The position numbers were made by a program, and so were the translations under genes. Positions 35,099-43,652 of a DNA stretch of 64,000 bases are shown in pieces. The stretch comes from Catalinimonas sp038039535 (lineage in GTDB: Bacteria > Bacteroidota > Bacteroidia > Cytophagales > Cyclobacteriaceae): positions 1 through 64,000 of the forward strand of contig NZ_JBBPHP010000009.1 in assembly GCF_038039535.1 (NCBI RefSeq), read 5' to 3'. How positions within the stretch are numbered: the stretch's first letter is position 1; every line of letters starts with the position of its first letter. A model generated the notes under the pieces. That model did not search any database. It saw only the letters and a list, made by a program, of their open reading frames with translations, and was not told the DNA's origin.

Positions 35099-36328
35099 AT
35101 GAAGAGAGAAGTCATTCAGCTAGAATCTTACAACTATGAATTGCCAGATGAACGCATAGCACGTTACCCTCTGGAGAAGCGTGATCAGGCTAAATTGTTA
35201 CTCTATCAAAATGGCAGGATTCAGGATCGTACTTTTTATGAACTACCTGAATTGCTCCCCGAACAAAGCCATCTTTTTTTTAATGCTACCAAAGTCATCC
35301 CTGCGCGCTTATTTTTTCAGAAACCCACTACTTCTCAGGGAGAGGGCGCTCATATTGAAGTTTTTCTGCTCAATCCGATTGCTCCAAGTCATGTGATTGG
35401 TGAAGCGATGCTGGCTAAACAAAGTTGTAGCTGGCACTGTATGATCGGCAATAAAAAGAAGTGGAAATCAGCGCTTGTGCTGCAAAAATCTTTATTCATA
35501 AACAATCAGGAAATTACCCTTTCCGCTTCGCTGGAAAATACAGAACAACAGATTGTCAGCTTCAGTTGGGACCATCCTGATGTCGCTTTTGTAGATATCG
35601 TTGAAGCGGCTGGCCGCACTCCTCTCCCTCCTTACCTTAAACGAGAAGCTACTGATGAGGACAAACCCCGCTACCAAACGGTTTACTCAGCAAATGAAGG
35701 TGCGGTAGCCGCTCCTACCGCTGGCCTTCATTTTACGCCTGAAATACTTAAGGCACTTGAAACAAAAGGTATTCAACAAGACTATCTAACGCTGCATGTA
35801 AGTGCAGGTACTTTTCAGCCTATCAAGGCTCAGGATGTCACCCAGCATCCTATGCATTCCGAGCAGATGGTGATCACCAAAAAGCATGTTGAACAACTCC
35901 GAAAACATTCTAAAGGAAAAATTATCGCCGTTGGCACTACTTCTCTGCGCACGTTGGAAAGTCTTTACTGGTACGGTGTATTGCTCAGCAAAGACCCAAA
36001 AGCTGTATTTAAAATCCCCAAGTTGGTAGCTTACCAGGAAGATCTGCCAAACAAGCTTTCTCTACATGAATCTATGGAAAATGTACTCAGCTACTTGGAA
36101 CAAAATCAACTGGAACAATTGATGGGTGAAACGGAAATCTTTATTTATCCCGGCTATCAGTTCAGAGTAGTTCAGGGACTCATCACCAATTTTCATTTAC
36201 CCAAATCTACACTCATCCTTTTGATTGCAGCCTTCGTGGGAAACGACTGGAAGCGAATATATCATCATGCTTTAGAAAATAACTACCGTTTCCTCAGTTT
36301 TGGAGATTCTTCTCTTTTACTTCCATAA
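35099..36328 (+). CDS. queA: S-adenosylmethionine:tRNA ribosyltransferase-isomerase
   Basis: This 409-residue protein is QueA: YNYELPDERIARYPLEKRDQAKLL opening, FNATKVIPARLFF, AGRTPLPPYLKREATDEDKPRYQTVY, GAVAAPTAGLHFT, HVSAGTFQPIK and the C-terminal GLITNFHLPKSTLILLIAAFVG. It transfers ribose from SAM to the 7-aminomethyl-7-deazaguanine base of tRNA, giving epoxyqueuosine. ATG at 35099 is preferred; TTG at 35084 would add five residues. A 110-bp gap separates it from the divergent sortilin-like gene. Confidence 0.95.
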   Translation: MKREVIQLESYNYELPDERIARYPLEKRDQAKLLLYQNGRIQDRTFYELPELLPEQSHLFFNATKVIPARLFFQKPTTSQGEGAHIEVFLLNPIAPSHVIGEAMLAKQSCSWHCMIGNKKKWKSALVLQKSLFINNQEITLSASLENTEQQIVSFSWDHPDVAFVDIVEAAGRTPLPPYLKREATDEDKPRYQTVYSANEGAVAAPTAGLHFTPEILKALETKGIQQDYLTLHVSAGTFQPIKAQDVTQHPMHSEQMVITKKHVEQLRKHSKGKIIAVGTTSLRTLESLYWYGVLLSKDPKAVFKIPKLVAYQEDLPNKLSLHESMENVLSYLEQNQLEQLMGETEIFIYPGYQFRVVQGLITNFHLPKSTLILLIAAFVGNDWKRIYHHALENNYRFLSFGDSSLLLP

Positions 36329-36337
36329 TCTGGTAAG

Positions 36338-36949
36338 CTAATTTGGCAAGTCATTCATCGTCCAGGCATCAGCATTATTGCTTTTGAGGCGATTGTAATA
36401 GCTAATTATCAGGTACATATTTATTTCTTTATGTAGATTATTCAGGCCATTCCGCTGACGGAAAATTTCTACTTCTGACTCATAGTCTTCCATAATCGGA
36501 AGAATTTGCCGCTTAAAATTTCTCAACCGCTTTACTTTATTGTCTTTGTCTAAAAAATAGAATTCTTCAATAGTGTATTCGTCACTGGCATCAAAAACAT
36601 CATACTCAAAGACACGTCTTAATAAGACTATTTCTCCATCAGCAATCACCTGAAAGAGCTTTTTCTCCATACGATCAAAGAAGCTATTGGAACGATAATC
36701 GTAGCAACGATATTCTCTGCTAAAATCACATTCATCAACTGTCTCAATTGATGCTATCATAGAAGCATGGTAAGTAAGCTGTCTACCGTCCTCCATGGTT
36801 ACTACTGCTGAATTGATAAAAGAGTTGATATCCACTATACCACTGACTACATCCTGGCTATTTAGCTTTACCACTCCCTCATGTGGAGCCTGGGCAAATA
36901 ATCCGTTGTGTAGTAATATTGACAAGGCAAAGAGCAACACATTTCTCAT
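36338..36949 (-). CDS. Secreted hypothetical protein
   Basis: This 203-residue protein has a signal peptide (about 1-19, ending GLFAQ) and a beta-rich mature part (VKLNSQDVVSGIVDIN, VTMEDGRQLTYHASMIASIE) that resembles SH3-like or Bacteroidota 'DUF' modules. The C-terminal half is charged and helical. I do not recognise the family. It is convergent with queA, with a 9-bp gap. Confidence 0.6.
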   Translation of the reverse strand: MRNVLLFALSILLHNGLFAQAPHEGVVKLNSQDVVSGIVDINSFINSAVVTMEDGRQLTYHASMIASIETVDECDFSREYRCYDYRSNSFFDRMEKKLFQVIADGEIVLLRRVFEYDVFDASDEYTIEEFYFLDKDNKVKRLRNFKRQILPIMEDYESEVEIFRQRNGLNNLHKEINMYLIISYYNRLKSNNADAWTMNDLPN

Positions 36950-37144
36950 AATATGGTAAATTAAGGTAAATCTTACATCTGTATTCTATTACAATTATAT
37001 GACTTTTCTTTAAAAAAAATAAACTATTTATATATTTTTTTACTGTTTTTGTCTATTTCAAAGCTTATTTAGCTTTTCAAAGAATTGATAGTTTCATTTT
37101 TTTATCATTACCTGTAGTATTTAGCACTTAAAGCGTACATGTAT

Positions 37145-37152
37145 TAATTTTG
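37145..37152 (+). promoter_or_regulatory. Bacteroidota-type -7 element of the serine hydrolase gene
   Basis: TAATTTTG matches TAnnTTTG exactly, 55 bp upstream of the preferred ATG at 37207. A TTTAG at 37120-37124 is a possible weak -33 element. Confidence 0.45.
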
Positions 37153-37206
37153 CACTTAATGTATTTTAACCCATTCCGTTCATTCATTTCGCCTATTCAT
37201 TTTCTC

Positions 37207-38637
37207 ATGAACAGACTTATTTTGATCATCCAATGCTGCTTTGTAGCCATACTTTTTGCATGTGAGCACCAACCTAACGCCTCTTCCCACCAGGAAGTAG
37301 ATGCTATTTTTTCTCGCTGGCATACTGCTGACGCTAATACTCCAGGATGTGCGCTGGCAGTAATTCATCAGGGAGAAATCATTTACAGTAAAGGCTATGG
37401 AATGGCTGACATAGAGCATAATGTCCCCATTACACCCCAATCTATTTTTTACATAGGTTCAGTATCCAAACAGTTTGTAGCAACTGCTTTACTATTGCTG
37501 GAAGAGGAAGGCAAACTGTCTTTAGAAGATGATATAAGGAAATATATTCCTGAGCTTCCGGATTATGGCCACACGATCAGATTACACCATCTCATTCATC
37601 ATACCAGTGGACTGCGGGATAACCTTACGCTCTGGGAAATGAGTGGCAGGAGCATGATAGATGATATCCCCGAGGAAGAAATTTTTGAGTTGATCTGTCG
37701 TCAGCAGGGACTCAATTTTATTCCCGGAGAAGATTATGCGTACAGCAATACATGCTATTATCTAATGTCAATTGTAATTGAAAGGGTAAGTGGCCATTCG
37801 CTGAGAGATTTTGCACAAGAAAATATCTTTACTCCATTAGGCATGAAGCACTCTCAGTTTAATGATGATAATCAGCGCATCATTCCTCAGCGGGCATTTG
37901 GGTATACTCAGCTAGCGGAAGACAGTATTGGTAATCTTATCATGCGTTTTGATCTGGTTGGCTCCGGGGGACTTTACAGCAGTGTAGAAGATCTGTATTT
38001 GTGGGATCAGAACTTTTATCATAATCAGCTAGGCAAGCGGGGTCAGGCTCTTATTGATCAGTTACAAACCAATGGCAGGTATAATAATGGAGAAGAAGTT
38101 GACTATGCCTACGCTATGATCAACGGTGAGTATCGTGGTTTAAGAACGATTCATCATACCGGGTCTATGGGCGGCTACAGAGCGGTATATCTAAGATTTC
38201 CGGATGAGGAGTTTTCCATTATTATATTGGGTAATGTTGACAATTTGAATCCCCTGGTACGAGCATACGAAGTAGCTTCGGTTTACCTCAGGGATAAGTT
38301 AGGACCAGAGCCTCCTAAACCAGAAGAAAAGGCAAATGCCAGCGCTTCTACAAAGCAAGAAAACTATGAAGTGAGCATGCATCAATTTACCGGAAAATTT
38401 TACAGCCCTGAACTAAATGCCTATTATCAACTAAAATATGAGCCGGAAGAAGAAAAAATTTCCTTAACGGATCCTAAAGGAAATTCTACCATTATACGTA
38501 TTACGAACAGAAATGAATTGAGTAATAGCACTTATGAAATTACTTTTGATAAGAACTTTCAAACTTTTAATATGAATTATGCCGGTATCCAAGGAATTAT
38601 TTTTAATAAACTTGCTAATACAACTGCAAATGAATAA
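37207..38637 (+). CDS. Serine hydrolase (beta-lactamase class C family) lipoprotein
   Basis: Starting at ATG 37207 (MNRLILIIQCCFVAILFAC) gives 476 residues with a lipobox LFAC|E. It carries the class C beta-lactamase fold: S-x-x-K in GSVSKQFVATALL, YxN in YAYSNTCYYLM and HTG in HHTGSMGGYRAVYL. A C-terminal lipocalin-like domain (about 380-476) is present. Such proteins are mostly D-stereospecific peptidases or esterases rather than true beta-lactamases. It is followed by a terminator. Confidence 0.88.
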   Translation: MNRLILIIQCCFVAILFACEHQPNASSHQEVDAIFSRWHTADANTPGCALAVIHQGEIIYSKGYGMADIEHNVPITPQSIFYIGSVSKQFVATALLLLEEEGKLSLEDDIRKYIPELPDYGHTIRLHHLIHHTSGLRDNLTLWEMSGRSMIDDIPEEEIFELICRQQGLNFIPGEDYAYSNTCYYLMSIVIERVSGHSLRDFAQENIFTPLGMKHSQFNDDNQRIIPQRAFGYTQLAEDSIGNLIMRFDLVGSGGLYSSVEDLYLWDQNFYHNQLGKRGQALIDQLQTNGRYNNGEEVDYAYAMINGEYRGLRTIHHTGSMGGYRAVYLRFPDEEFSIIILGNVDNLNPLVRAYEVASVYLRDKLGPEPPKPEEKANASASTKQENYEVSMHQFTGKFYSPELNAYYQLKYEPEEEKISLTDPKGNSTIIRITNRNELSNSTYEITFDKNFQTFNMNYAGIQGIIFNKLANTTANE

Positions 38638-38794
38638 ATTAAGAATAGCTTAATGTGATTTCATTAGTTAATTAATGAAATGATTCATTTCCTTATTCAA
38701 GTAAATACCTAAGTAACTTTTTAAGTATTGTTCTTTATTTTTCAACTGAAGATTGACGAAGAGCAGAGACAGCACTAAGCTGATTTTTCGGGAT

Positions 38795-38819
38795 GGGCAC
38801 TTTACGTGCCCTTTTTTTT
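38795..38819 (+). terminator. Rho-independent terminator GGGCAC/GTGCCC plus T-run
   Basis: A 6-bp G+C-rich stem with a 5-base loop (38795-38811) is followed by eight T. It lies about 160 bp after the serine hydrolase. Confidence 0.8.
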
Positions 38820-38900
38820 ATATCTCCCTTCTTCTATTCTAAATTTCACATCATTTTGTAAATTGTTGTTTCAATATCAACATTAACAAAAGCATAACCC

Positions 38901-39632
38901 ATGGCAGAACGATCCGGAAAACCCGATAGCAGGATCATAGTAGGCTTTATCTTTGTCCTCATAGGCGCTTACTTATTACTTTATAACCTCAACCTGCTTC
39001 CCTTTTTCTTACCCAGCTATGTTCTCTCTTGGAAGACTCTCTTGATCGCCATTGGCTTGCTGCTTGTTGGAACAAGAGATAATAAAGGAGGAGGCATTAC
39101 CCTGATTGTAGTGGGAGGAGTTTTTTTAGTTGCTGATATTCTGGACCTTACCATTGGTCAGCTTATCTCTGAAGTATGGCTATTCTGGCCGGCAATCTTC
39201 ATCATTATTGGTTTGTCTTTACTACTGAGACGTTCGCGTGAAAAAAAAACTGAAAACGCCGATGGATTCAGAAGCTATGAATCTGATGAAGATTATTTTG
39301 AAGTATCAGCGGTATTGGGAGGCAACAAAAAAATAGCATACTCCAACAACTTTAGAGGAGCGAAAGTCACTTCAGTATTGGGAGGGACAGACCTTAATCT
39401 GCTAAATGCAAAACTTGCCCCCGGTCGTAATGAAATTGATGCTTTCATATTCATGGGTGGGGCTACCATTATTCTTCCCAATGACTGGAATGTTAAGCTG
39501 GATGTCACCCCCATTGCTGGAGGGGTTGATGATAAACGTACTTTCCCACAAACTTATATTCCTAATGCTGATACGGAAGTCATCGTTAAAGGAGTAGTGC
39601 TCTTTGGAGGGATTGAACTAAAAAGTTCATAA
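38901..39632 (+). CDS. LiaF-like membrane protein with DUF5668 transmembrane region
   Basis: The 243-residue protein has four membrane segments (about 14-34, 40-60, 66-86, 92-110; IVGFIFVLIGAYLLLYNL) and a C-terminal cell-wall-active antibiotics-response domain (PF09922-like; FEVSAVLGGNKKIAYS, VTSVLGGTDLNLLNAKL, IIVFGGIEL-type ends). In Firmicutes LiaF represses the LiaRS stress system. No LiaRS-type kinase is adjacent here, so the role in this phylum is open. Confidence 0.85.
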   Translation: MAERSGKPDSRIIVGFIFVLIGAYLLLYNLNLLPFFLPSYVLSWKTLLIAIGLLLVGTRDNKGGGITLIVVGGVFLVADILDLTIGQLISEVWLFWPAIFIIIGLSLLLRRSREKKTENADGFRSYESDEDYFEVSAVLGGNKKIAYSNNFRGAKVTSVLGGTDLNLLNAKLAPGRNEIDAFIFMGGATIILPNDWNVKLDVTPIAGGVDDKRTFPQTYIPNADTEVIVKGVVLFGGIELKSS

Positions 39633-39640
39633 AGAAATAA

Positions 39641-39685
39641 AGCCAAAGCCTGCCTGCTAATAATCTGTAAAAGCAGGCTTTGGCT
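39641..39685. terminator. Convergent terminator AGCCAAAGCCTGC/GCAGGCTTTGGCT
   Basis: A 13-bp perfect stem with a 19-base loop spans the metX stop codon and serves both the LiaF-like gene and metX. A TTTTT follows on the + strand. Confidence 0.75.
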
Positions 39686-40706
39686 TGGCTTTTTCATAAA
39701 AGCGTCTTATTTCTCTGGTAAGGCTGGAGACTTCAATGAGGAAGCCATCGTGGCCATAATCCGAATCAATGACTGCTATTTGTGCATTGGCCACTCGCTC
39801 CGTAAGCAACTCCTGCTCGCTTACTGGAAACAATATATCGGTAGATACTCCTAGAAATAGCGATTGAGCTTTTACTTTTGCCAGCGCTTCTTCCATACTT
39901 CCCCGCTCTCGTGCAACATTATGCGAATCCATAGCTTTTGACAATAACCAGTAAGAAAAAGCATTAAACCGTCTGACAAGCTTATCTCCCTGATACCTCT
40001 GGTAAGAAGATGCTTTGTAATGATCAACTTTATCGTTAGTTGACTCACCTTGGGTTTTATGGTAAGTATTGTAATGGCGATAAGAAAGTAAAGCAATAGA
40101 ACGGGCAGTAGCCATTCCTTTCATCCCCGCGCCTGCTTCATGATTAGGCCAAGTAGGATCTTGTTCAATTGCCATCCTTTGAGATTCGTTGAAGGCAATT
40201 CCCCAGGGGGAATGACGGGCATTAGAACACAACTGTACCAAATGTTCTATACGCTCTGGCTCCATGATCGCCCACTCCAATGCATGTTGGCCACCAAGAG
40301 AACCCCCGATAACCGTGTGGATTTTTTCTATGCCTAATGACTGCCTGAGCAAATCAAAAGCACGAACCATATCCCGGTTGGTAAGCAGAGGAAAGTCATG
40401 GTAAAAGGGTTTCTTGGTTTCAGGATTGACTGATAGTGGTCCGGTAGAACCGTAACATGACCCCAGCATATTGGCACAGATGATAAAGTATTTTTCAGGA
40501 TCATAAAGCCGGCCTTTGCCGAACAGCCCTTCCCACCAATCCAGGAAATTAGAATTTGCTGTCAGGGCATGACAAACCCAAATCACATTGTCCTTAGCAT
40601 CATTAAGCTGACCGAAAGTAGTATAATGAAGCTGAAAGCCGGGAAGCAATGCTCCCGACTCCAGCTTAAAGAGTTCATTAAAATAAAAATTATCTTCTCT
40701 TTGCAT
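39657..40706 (-). CDS. metX: Homoserine O-acetyltransferase
   Basis: Starting at ATG 40706 (MQREDNFYFNELF) gives 349 residues; upstream in-frame codons lie within metY. It has the MetX alpha/beta-hydrolase pattern: WVCHALTANSNFLDWWEGL, GSCYGSTGPLS, the nucleophile in IGGSLGGQHALEW and the C-terminal YGHDGFLIE with catalytic His. It acetylates (or, in some species, succinylates) L-homoserine for methionine synthesis. Its start is 7 bp after the metY stop, so the two genes form one operon controlled by the SAM riboswitch. Confidence 0.93.
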   Translation of the reverse strand: MQREDNFYFNELFKLESGALLPGFQLHYTTFGQLNDAKDNVIWVCHALTANSNFLDWWEGLFGKGRLYDPEKYFIICANMLGSCYGSTGPLSVNPETKKPFYHDFPLLTNRDMVRAFDLLRQSLGIEKIHTVIGGSLGGQHALEWAIMEPERIEHLVQLCSNARHSPWGIAFNESQRMAIEQDPTWPNHEAGAGMKGMATARSIALLSYRHYNTYHKTQGESTNDKVDHYKASSYQRYQGDKLVRRFNAFSYWLLSKAMDSHNVARERGSMEEALAKVKAQSLFLGVSTDILFPVSEQELLTERVANAQIAVIDSDYGHDGFLIEVSSLTREIRRFYEKAKPKPAFTDY

Positions 40707-40713
40707 TGGCTTT

Positions 40714-42036
40714 TTATACCAGTACAGTATCTGATACTTGTTTAAATGCTTGCTTGAAATCGTCTTTAATATCATCAATGTGCTCAATACCTACTGATAC
40801 CCGCAGCTGAGTAGGATGGACACCCGAATGCGCCTGTTCTTCCTCAGAAAGTTGTGAATGAGTTGTAGAAGCAGGGTGAATGATCAGGGTTTTAGCGTCC
40901 CCAACGTTAGCCAGATGGCTGACCAGTTTCATACTGTTTACAAATTTCTTGGCTTTTTCCAGATCACCTTTCAGTTTGAAAGTAAGTACACCTCCAAAAC
41001 CACGCTTCAGGTATTTTTTAGCCAGCGCATGATATCTACTGGATTCCAGACCGGGATAGTTCACACTTTCTACTTCAGGATGCTGCTCTAACCATTTAGC
41101 CAATTCCAGGGCATTACTTACTGTTCTATCAACTCTTAGCGAAAGTGTTTCAAGACCCTGCAGCAATAAGAAAGAGTTGAACGGACTTAAAGCGGGACCA
41201 AAGTCCCGTAGTCCTTCTACCCTGGCACGAATTGCAAAAGCAATATTGGGTAAACCAAGAGGATTATTCTTTCCAAATACTTCGGAGAATACGATACCGT
41301 GGTAACCTTCGGATGGTTCAGAAAACTGAGGGAATTTTCCATTACCCCAATCATAATTACCAGAGTCTACAATGATGCCACCAATACTGGTACCGTGTCC
41401 GCCGATCCACTTAGTTGCAGAAGAAGTGACAATGGAGGCTCCATGCTCTATAGGACGGAAAAGATAACCTCCGGTACCAAAAGTATTATCCACTACCAAA
41501 GGAATATCATACTTTTGGGCCAGAGCTGCGAAGGCATCAAAGTCAGGAATGTTAAACTCAGGATTGCCAATGGTTTCCAGATAAATGGCTTTGGTTTTTT
41601 CATCTATCTGCTTTTCATAATTGGCAACATCTTCGCCCTGCACAAAGCGTACATTGATACCTACTCTTTTGAAAGCTATTTTGAACTGATTATAGGTACC
41701 TCCATACAGATAATTGGTTGAGACGATATTGTCTCCCACATCGCAGATATTATTCAGGGCGATAAACTGTGCAGCCTGTCCCGAAGCTACTGCCAATGCT
41801 GCTACCCCACCTTCCAGTGCGGCCATGCGCTGCTCAAACACATCGGTGGTAGGGTTCATGATACGGGTATAAATATTGCCAAACTCTTTAAGCGCAAAAA
41901 GATTAGCGCCGTGGTCGGCATCTTTAAAATTGTAAGAGGTAGTCTGATATACCGGTACAGCTCGGGAACCGGTAGTAGGATCAGGCTGCTGCCCAGCATG
42001 AAGCTGTAGGGTTTCAAATTTGTGTGTGTCTGCCAT
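40714..42036 (-). CDS. metY: O-acetylhomoserine aminocarboxypropyltransferase (sulfhydrylase)
   Basis: The 440-residue protein is a PLP-dependent Cys/Met-metabolism enzyme: GSRAVPVYQTTSYNF opening, YTRIMNPTTDVFEQRMAALEGG, the PLP-lysine segment SSATKWIGGHGTSIGG and LRVSVGIEHIDD at the C-terminus. It forms homocysteine from O-acetylhomoserine and sulfide. It is the first gene of metYX. A SAM-I type riboswitch and a cysteine-ending upstream ORF precede it by 111-330 bases, so it is likely repressed when SAM is abundant and perhaps tuned to cysteine. Confidence 0.95.
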   Translation of the reverse strand: MADTHKFETLQLHAGQQPDPTTGSRAVPVYQTTSYNFKDADHGANLFALKEFGNIYTRIMNPTTDVFEQRMAALEGGVAALAVASGQAAQFIALNNICDVGDNIVSTNYLYGGTYNQFKIAFKRVGINVRFVQGEDVANYEKQIDEKTKAIYLETIGNPEFNIPDFDAFAALAQKYDIPLVVDNTFGTGGYLFRPIEHGASIVTSSATKWIGGHGTSIGGIIVDSGNYDWGNGKFPQFSEPSEGYHGIVFSEVFGKNNPLGLPNIAFAIRARVEGLRDFGPALSPFNSFLLLQGLETLSLRVDRTVSNALELAKWLEQHPEVESVNYPGLESSRYHALAKKYLKRGFGGVLTFKLKGDLEKAKKFVNSMKLVSHLANVGDAKTLIIHPASTTHSQLSEEEQAHSGVHPTQLRVSVGIEHIDDIKDDFKQAFKQVSDTVLV

Positions 42037-42146
42037 TTTTTGTTGGTTGTTTTTTGTAAGTAATAGGTTAAAAATAAGTTCATGAGGTACTACAATGACT
42101 TAACATGAGTACGTAATGCGAAAAGGCATAGTTCGTCCTGACAATA

Positions 42147-42257
42147 TCAGTTGCAACAGCAACAATACATACCCCTATACATAGGCATAGTAAAATATGC
42201 ACGAGATATGGGATTGGGCCTTCTTGAAAAAAAGATTTTTGTATTCATTTGACTCAT
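42147..42257 (-). CDS. Upstream ORF (leader peptide) ending in four cysteine codons
   Basis: From ATG 42257 (or ATG 42248) this minus-strand frame encodes 36 (33) residues and ends MPMYRGMYCCCCN before TGA at 42147-42149. Four Cys codons (TGT TGC TGT TGC) directly precede the final Asn and the stop. It starts three bases after the 3' strand of the riboswitch closing helix and ends 110 bases before metY. A run of codons for the product-related amino acid just before a stop is typical of attenuator leader peptides; mycobacteria have poly-Cys leaders upstream of cysteine genes. I infer a cysteine-responsive attenuator acting together with the SAM riboswitch. A downstream antiterminator structure is not obvious. 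Confidence 0.65.
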   Translation of the reverse strand: MSQMNTKIFFSRRPNPISRAYFTMPMYRGMYCCCCN

Positions 42258-42259
42258 TA

Positions 42260-42366
42260 ATTTATATTCTCCCGACACTTGCCGAGATCAGGATTTAGCA
42301 CCTTTCCTGTCGGAGGGAGGTTGCTAGCGCTTCGGTGAGCCTGTCTCTCCACGCTTCTGTATAAAT
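42260..42366 (-). ncRNA. SAM-I type riboswitch upstream of metYX
   Basis: On the minus strand the closing helix P1 is ATTTATA (42360-42366) with TATAAAT (42260-42266). Between them are the conserved GGAGAGACAGGCTCACCGAAG, the GCAACC core, AAGGTGCTAAATCC and a CTCGGCAAGTGTCGGGAG hairpin. These match the SAM-I riboswitch consensus, including the GCAACC and AAGGTGCTAAnTCC segments that bind SAM. The riboswitch should repress metYX when SAM is high. No clear intrinsic terminator follows, so control may act on translation or on the adjacent upstream ORF. Confidence 0.9.
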
Positions 42367-42379
42367 CAACTACCTTAAA

Positions 42380-42409
42380 GAAAGGTATTCATTGACTTGC
42401 AGGCTACAA
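42380..42409 (-). promoter_or_regulatory. Promoter of the metYX operon
   Basis: On the minus strand TTG (42407-42409), a 19-base spacer and TACCTTTC (42380-42387) match the Bacteroidota TTG-N19-TAnnTTTG promoter with one mismatch. The predicted transcription start is about 42372, just upstream of riboswitch P1. Confidence 0.6.
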
Positions 42410-42456
42410 TATTAGGAATCATTTTCAAAAGTTCCAAGCGTAGTTTTAGATACTTC

Positions 42457-42570
42457 ATATCAGGTTGACAGAGAATAACTTAAGCATAAACTGGCATAAA
42501 ACATAGGCAGGAGAAAACTTTGCGTATTCGTTTCTAAAAACTAACCCTTTAGCTACTGTCAACGTGATAT
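42457..42570. repeat. 15-bp inverted repeat with 84-bp spacer
   Basis: ATATCAGGTTGACAG (42457-42471) and CTGTCAACGTGATAT (42556-42570) are inverted copies with one mismatch. They lie upstream of the metYX promoter and just before a short membrane ORF. They might be paired operator sites or the ends of a small degenerate element. Confidence 0.45.
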
Positions 42571-42620
42571 AAGACAGTGCATTTCTTCACATCAGCCAAT
42601 GTATTTCTAAGTAAATTACG

Positions 42621-42800
42621 CTGATAGGAAAACTATTTTTGGCTATTATAGAAGTAGGCATTGAAGAATTATTATGGGTCAACCTTTTAGGAGCAGGCAA
42701 TAAGTATCGTCAAAAGCTGGGCTGGAATTACCATTTTTTTGCCATTCCTTTGCTACTTATTATAATATTAACATTTATCGTTTTTCACACCTTATACTGA
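42621..42800 (+). CDS. Candidate small membrane protein lacking an ATG
   Basis: A 59-residue frame (starting at CTG 42621 or TTG 42639) encodes a sequence that looks real: LAIIEVGIEELLWVNLLGAG, KYRQKLGWNYHFF and one strong membrane helix (AIPLLLIIILTFIVF). The stop at 42798-42800 is followed 40 bases later by a terminator hairpin, which fits a transcribed gene. There is no ATG, so it may use a rare start codon or be a decayed gene. The family is unknown. Confidence 0.4.
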   Translation: MIGKLFLAIIEVGIEELLWVNLLGAGNKYRQKLGWNYHFFAIPLLLIIILTFIVFHTLY

Positions 42801-42840
42801 TTGTTGACTGCTCAAGCAGGAAGTACACTGCATCAAATAA

Positions 42841-42870
42841 AAAAACCGGCTTAAGGCCAGTTTTTTTTTA
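42841..42870. terminator. Bidirectional terminator AAAAACCGGC/GCCAGTTTTT
   Basis: A 10-bp stem with one mismatch and a 5-base loop is bordered by A- and T-runs. It lies between the candidate small membrane gene and the convergent SIMPL gene and can serve both. Confidence 0.8.
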
Positions 42871-42883
42871 GCTTGTAATTTGC

Positions 42884-43603
42884 TTACTCAATCCTAAACA
42901 CTGCCCTTACTTCTGCCTCTATCTCAATGGTCTGGAAATCAATATTAGGAGCTTGTGCACCTGCATCAGCAGACTCCATCATAGCCATATTTCGTGCTTT
43001 GTACATCACAGGAGGTTGATAACCATTATTAATTTCCTGGACTTCCAGCACCTCTCCCCTTCTTTCATCTATGCCTTCCAGCAGATAATCCGCTTTTTCT
43101 TTGGCATTGCGTAGTGCTTCTACTTTTAGCTCACGGCGATACTGCTCAATCTGGGAGTGAGAATATTCGGAGATATTAGCACTCTGTATTCCTTTGGGGT
43201 CCAGGTAGGCAAACAAGCGGTTGATCTTGTCCAGTTCAGAGAATTTGACGCGGTACTGCTTCTGTGCCAGAAAATCTTCCTTGTCTTTCTTCTTATTCCA
43301 GGGGTACCAATCACGATTGTAGCCATATACGTTTTCTATCTGAAAATCTTCTTCGGCCACTCCAATTTTACGAACGGCATTGTAAAGCTCTCGCTCAAGT
43401 TTATCAATGGAAACTTTGGTTTTATCCTCACCAATGTATTCTTTCATGGTGATAGAAAAATAGATTTCATCAGGAATAATCTCCTTTTTTGCGCTACCGT
43501 GTACTTCTATCTTCTTCACCGTCTCCTGCCTATCCTGGGCAAAACTTACTCCAGAAATCAGAAGACTCAAGATCAGGGTATTGATATATTTCAATTGTAT
43601 CAT
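42884..43603 (-). CDS. Secreted SIMPL-domain (DUF541) protein
   Basis: The 239-residue protein has a signal peptide (about 1-22, ending VSFAQ) and a SIMPL domain (PF04402): VKKIEVHGSAKKEIIPDEIYFSITM, LDPKGIQSANISEYSHSQ, LRNAKEKADYLLEG and the C-terminal IEIEAEVRAVFRIE. Members (for example BP26) form periplasmic channel-like assemblies and counter oxidative stress; the name comes from SIMPL, a signalling molecule partner of a kinase. The function here is inferred only from the family. Confidence 0.88.
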   Translation of the reverse strand: MIQLKYINTLILSLLISGVSFAQDRQETVKKIEVHGSAKKEIIPDEIYFSITMKEYIGEDKTKVSIDKLERELYNAVRKIGVAEEDFQIENVYGYNRDWYPWNKKKDKEDFLAQKQYRVKFSELDKINRLFAYLDPKGIQSANISEYSHSQIEQYRRELKVEALRNAKEKADYLLEGIDERRGEVLEVQEINNGYQPPVMYKARNMAMMESADAGAQAPNIDFQTIEIEAEVRAVFRIE

Positions 43604-43652
43604 CTTATTCGCTTTTAATTATTCAATCTAACTAACTATTTACTAACAAAAT

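Noticed and set aside
38658..38681. Hairpin ATTTCATTA/TAATGAAAT after the serine hydrolase
   Set aside because: A+T-only stem in an A+T-rich region with no T-run; the G+C-rich hairpin at 38795 is the better terminator.
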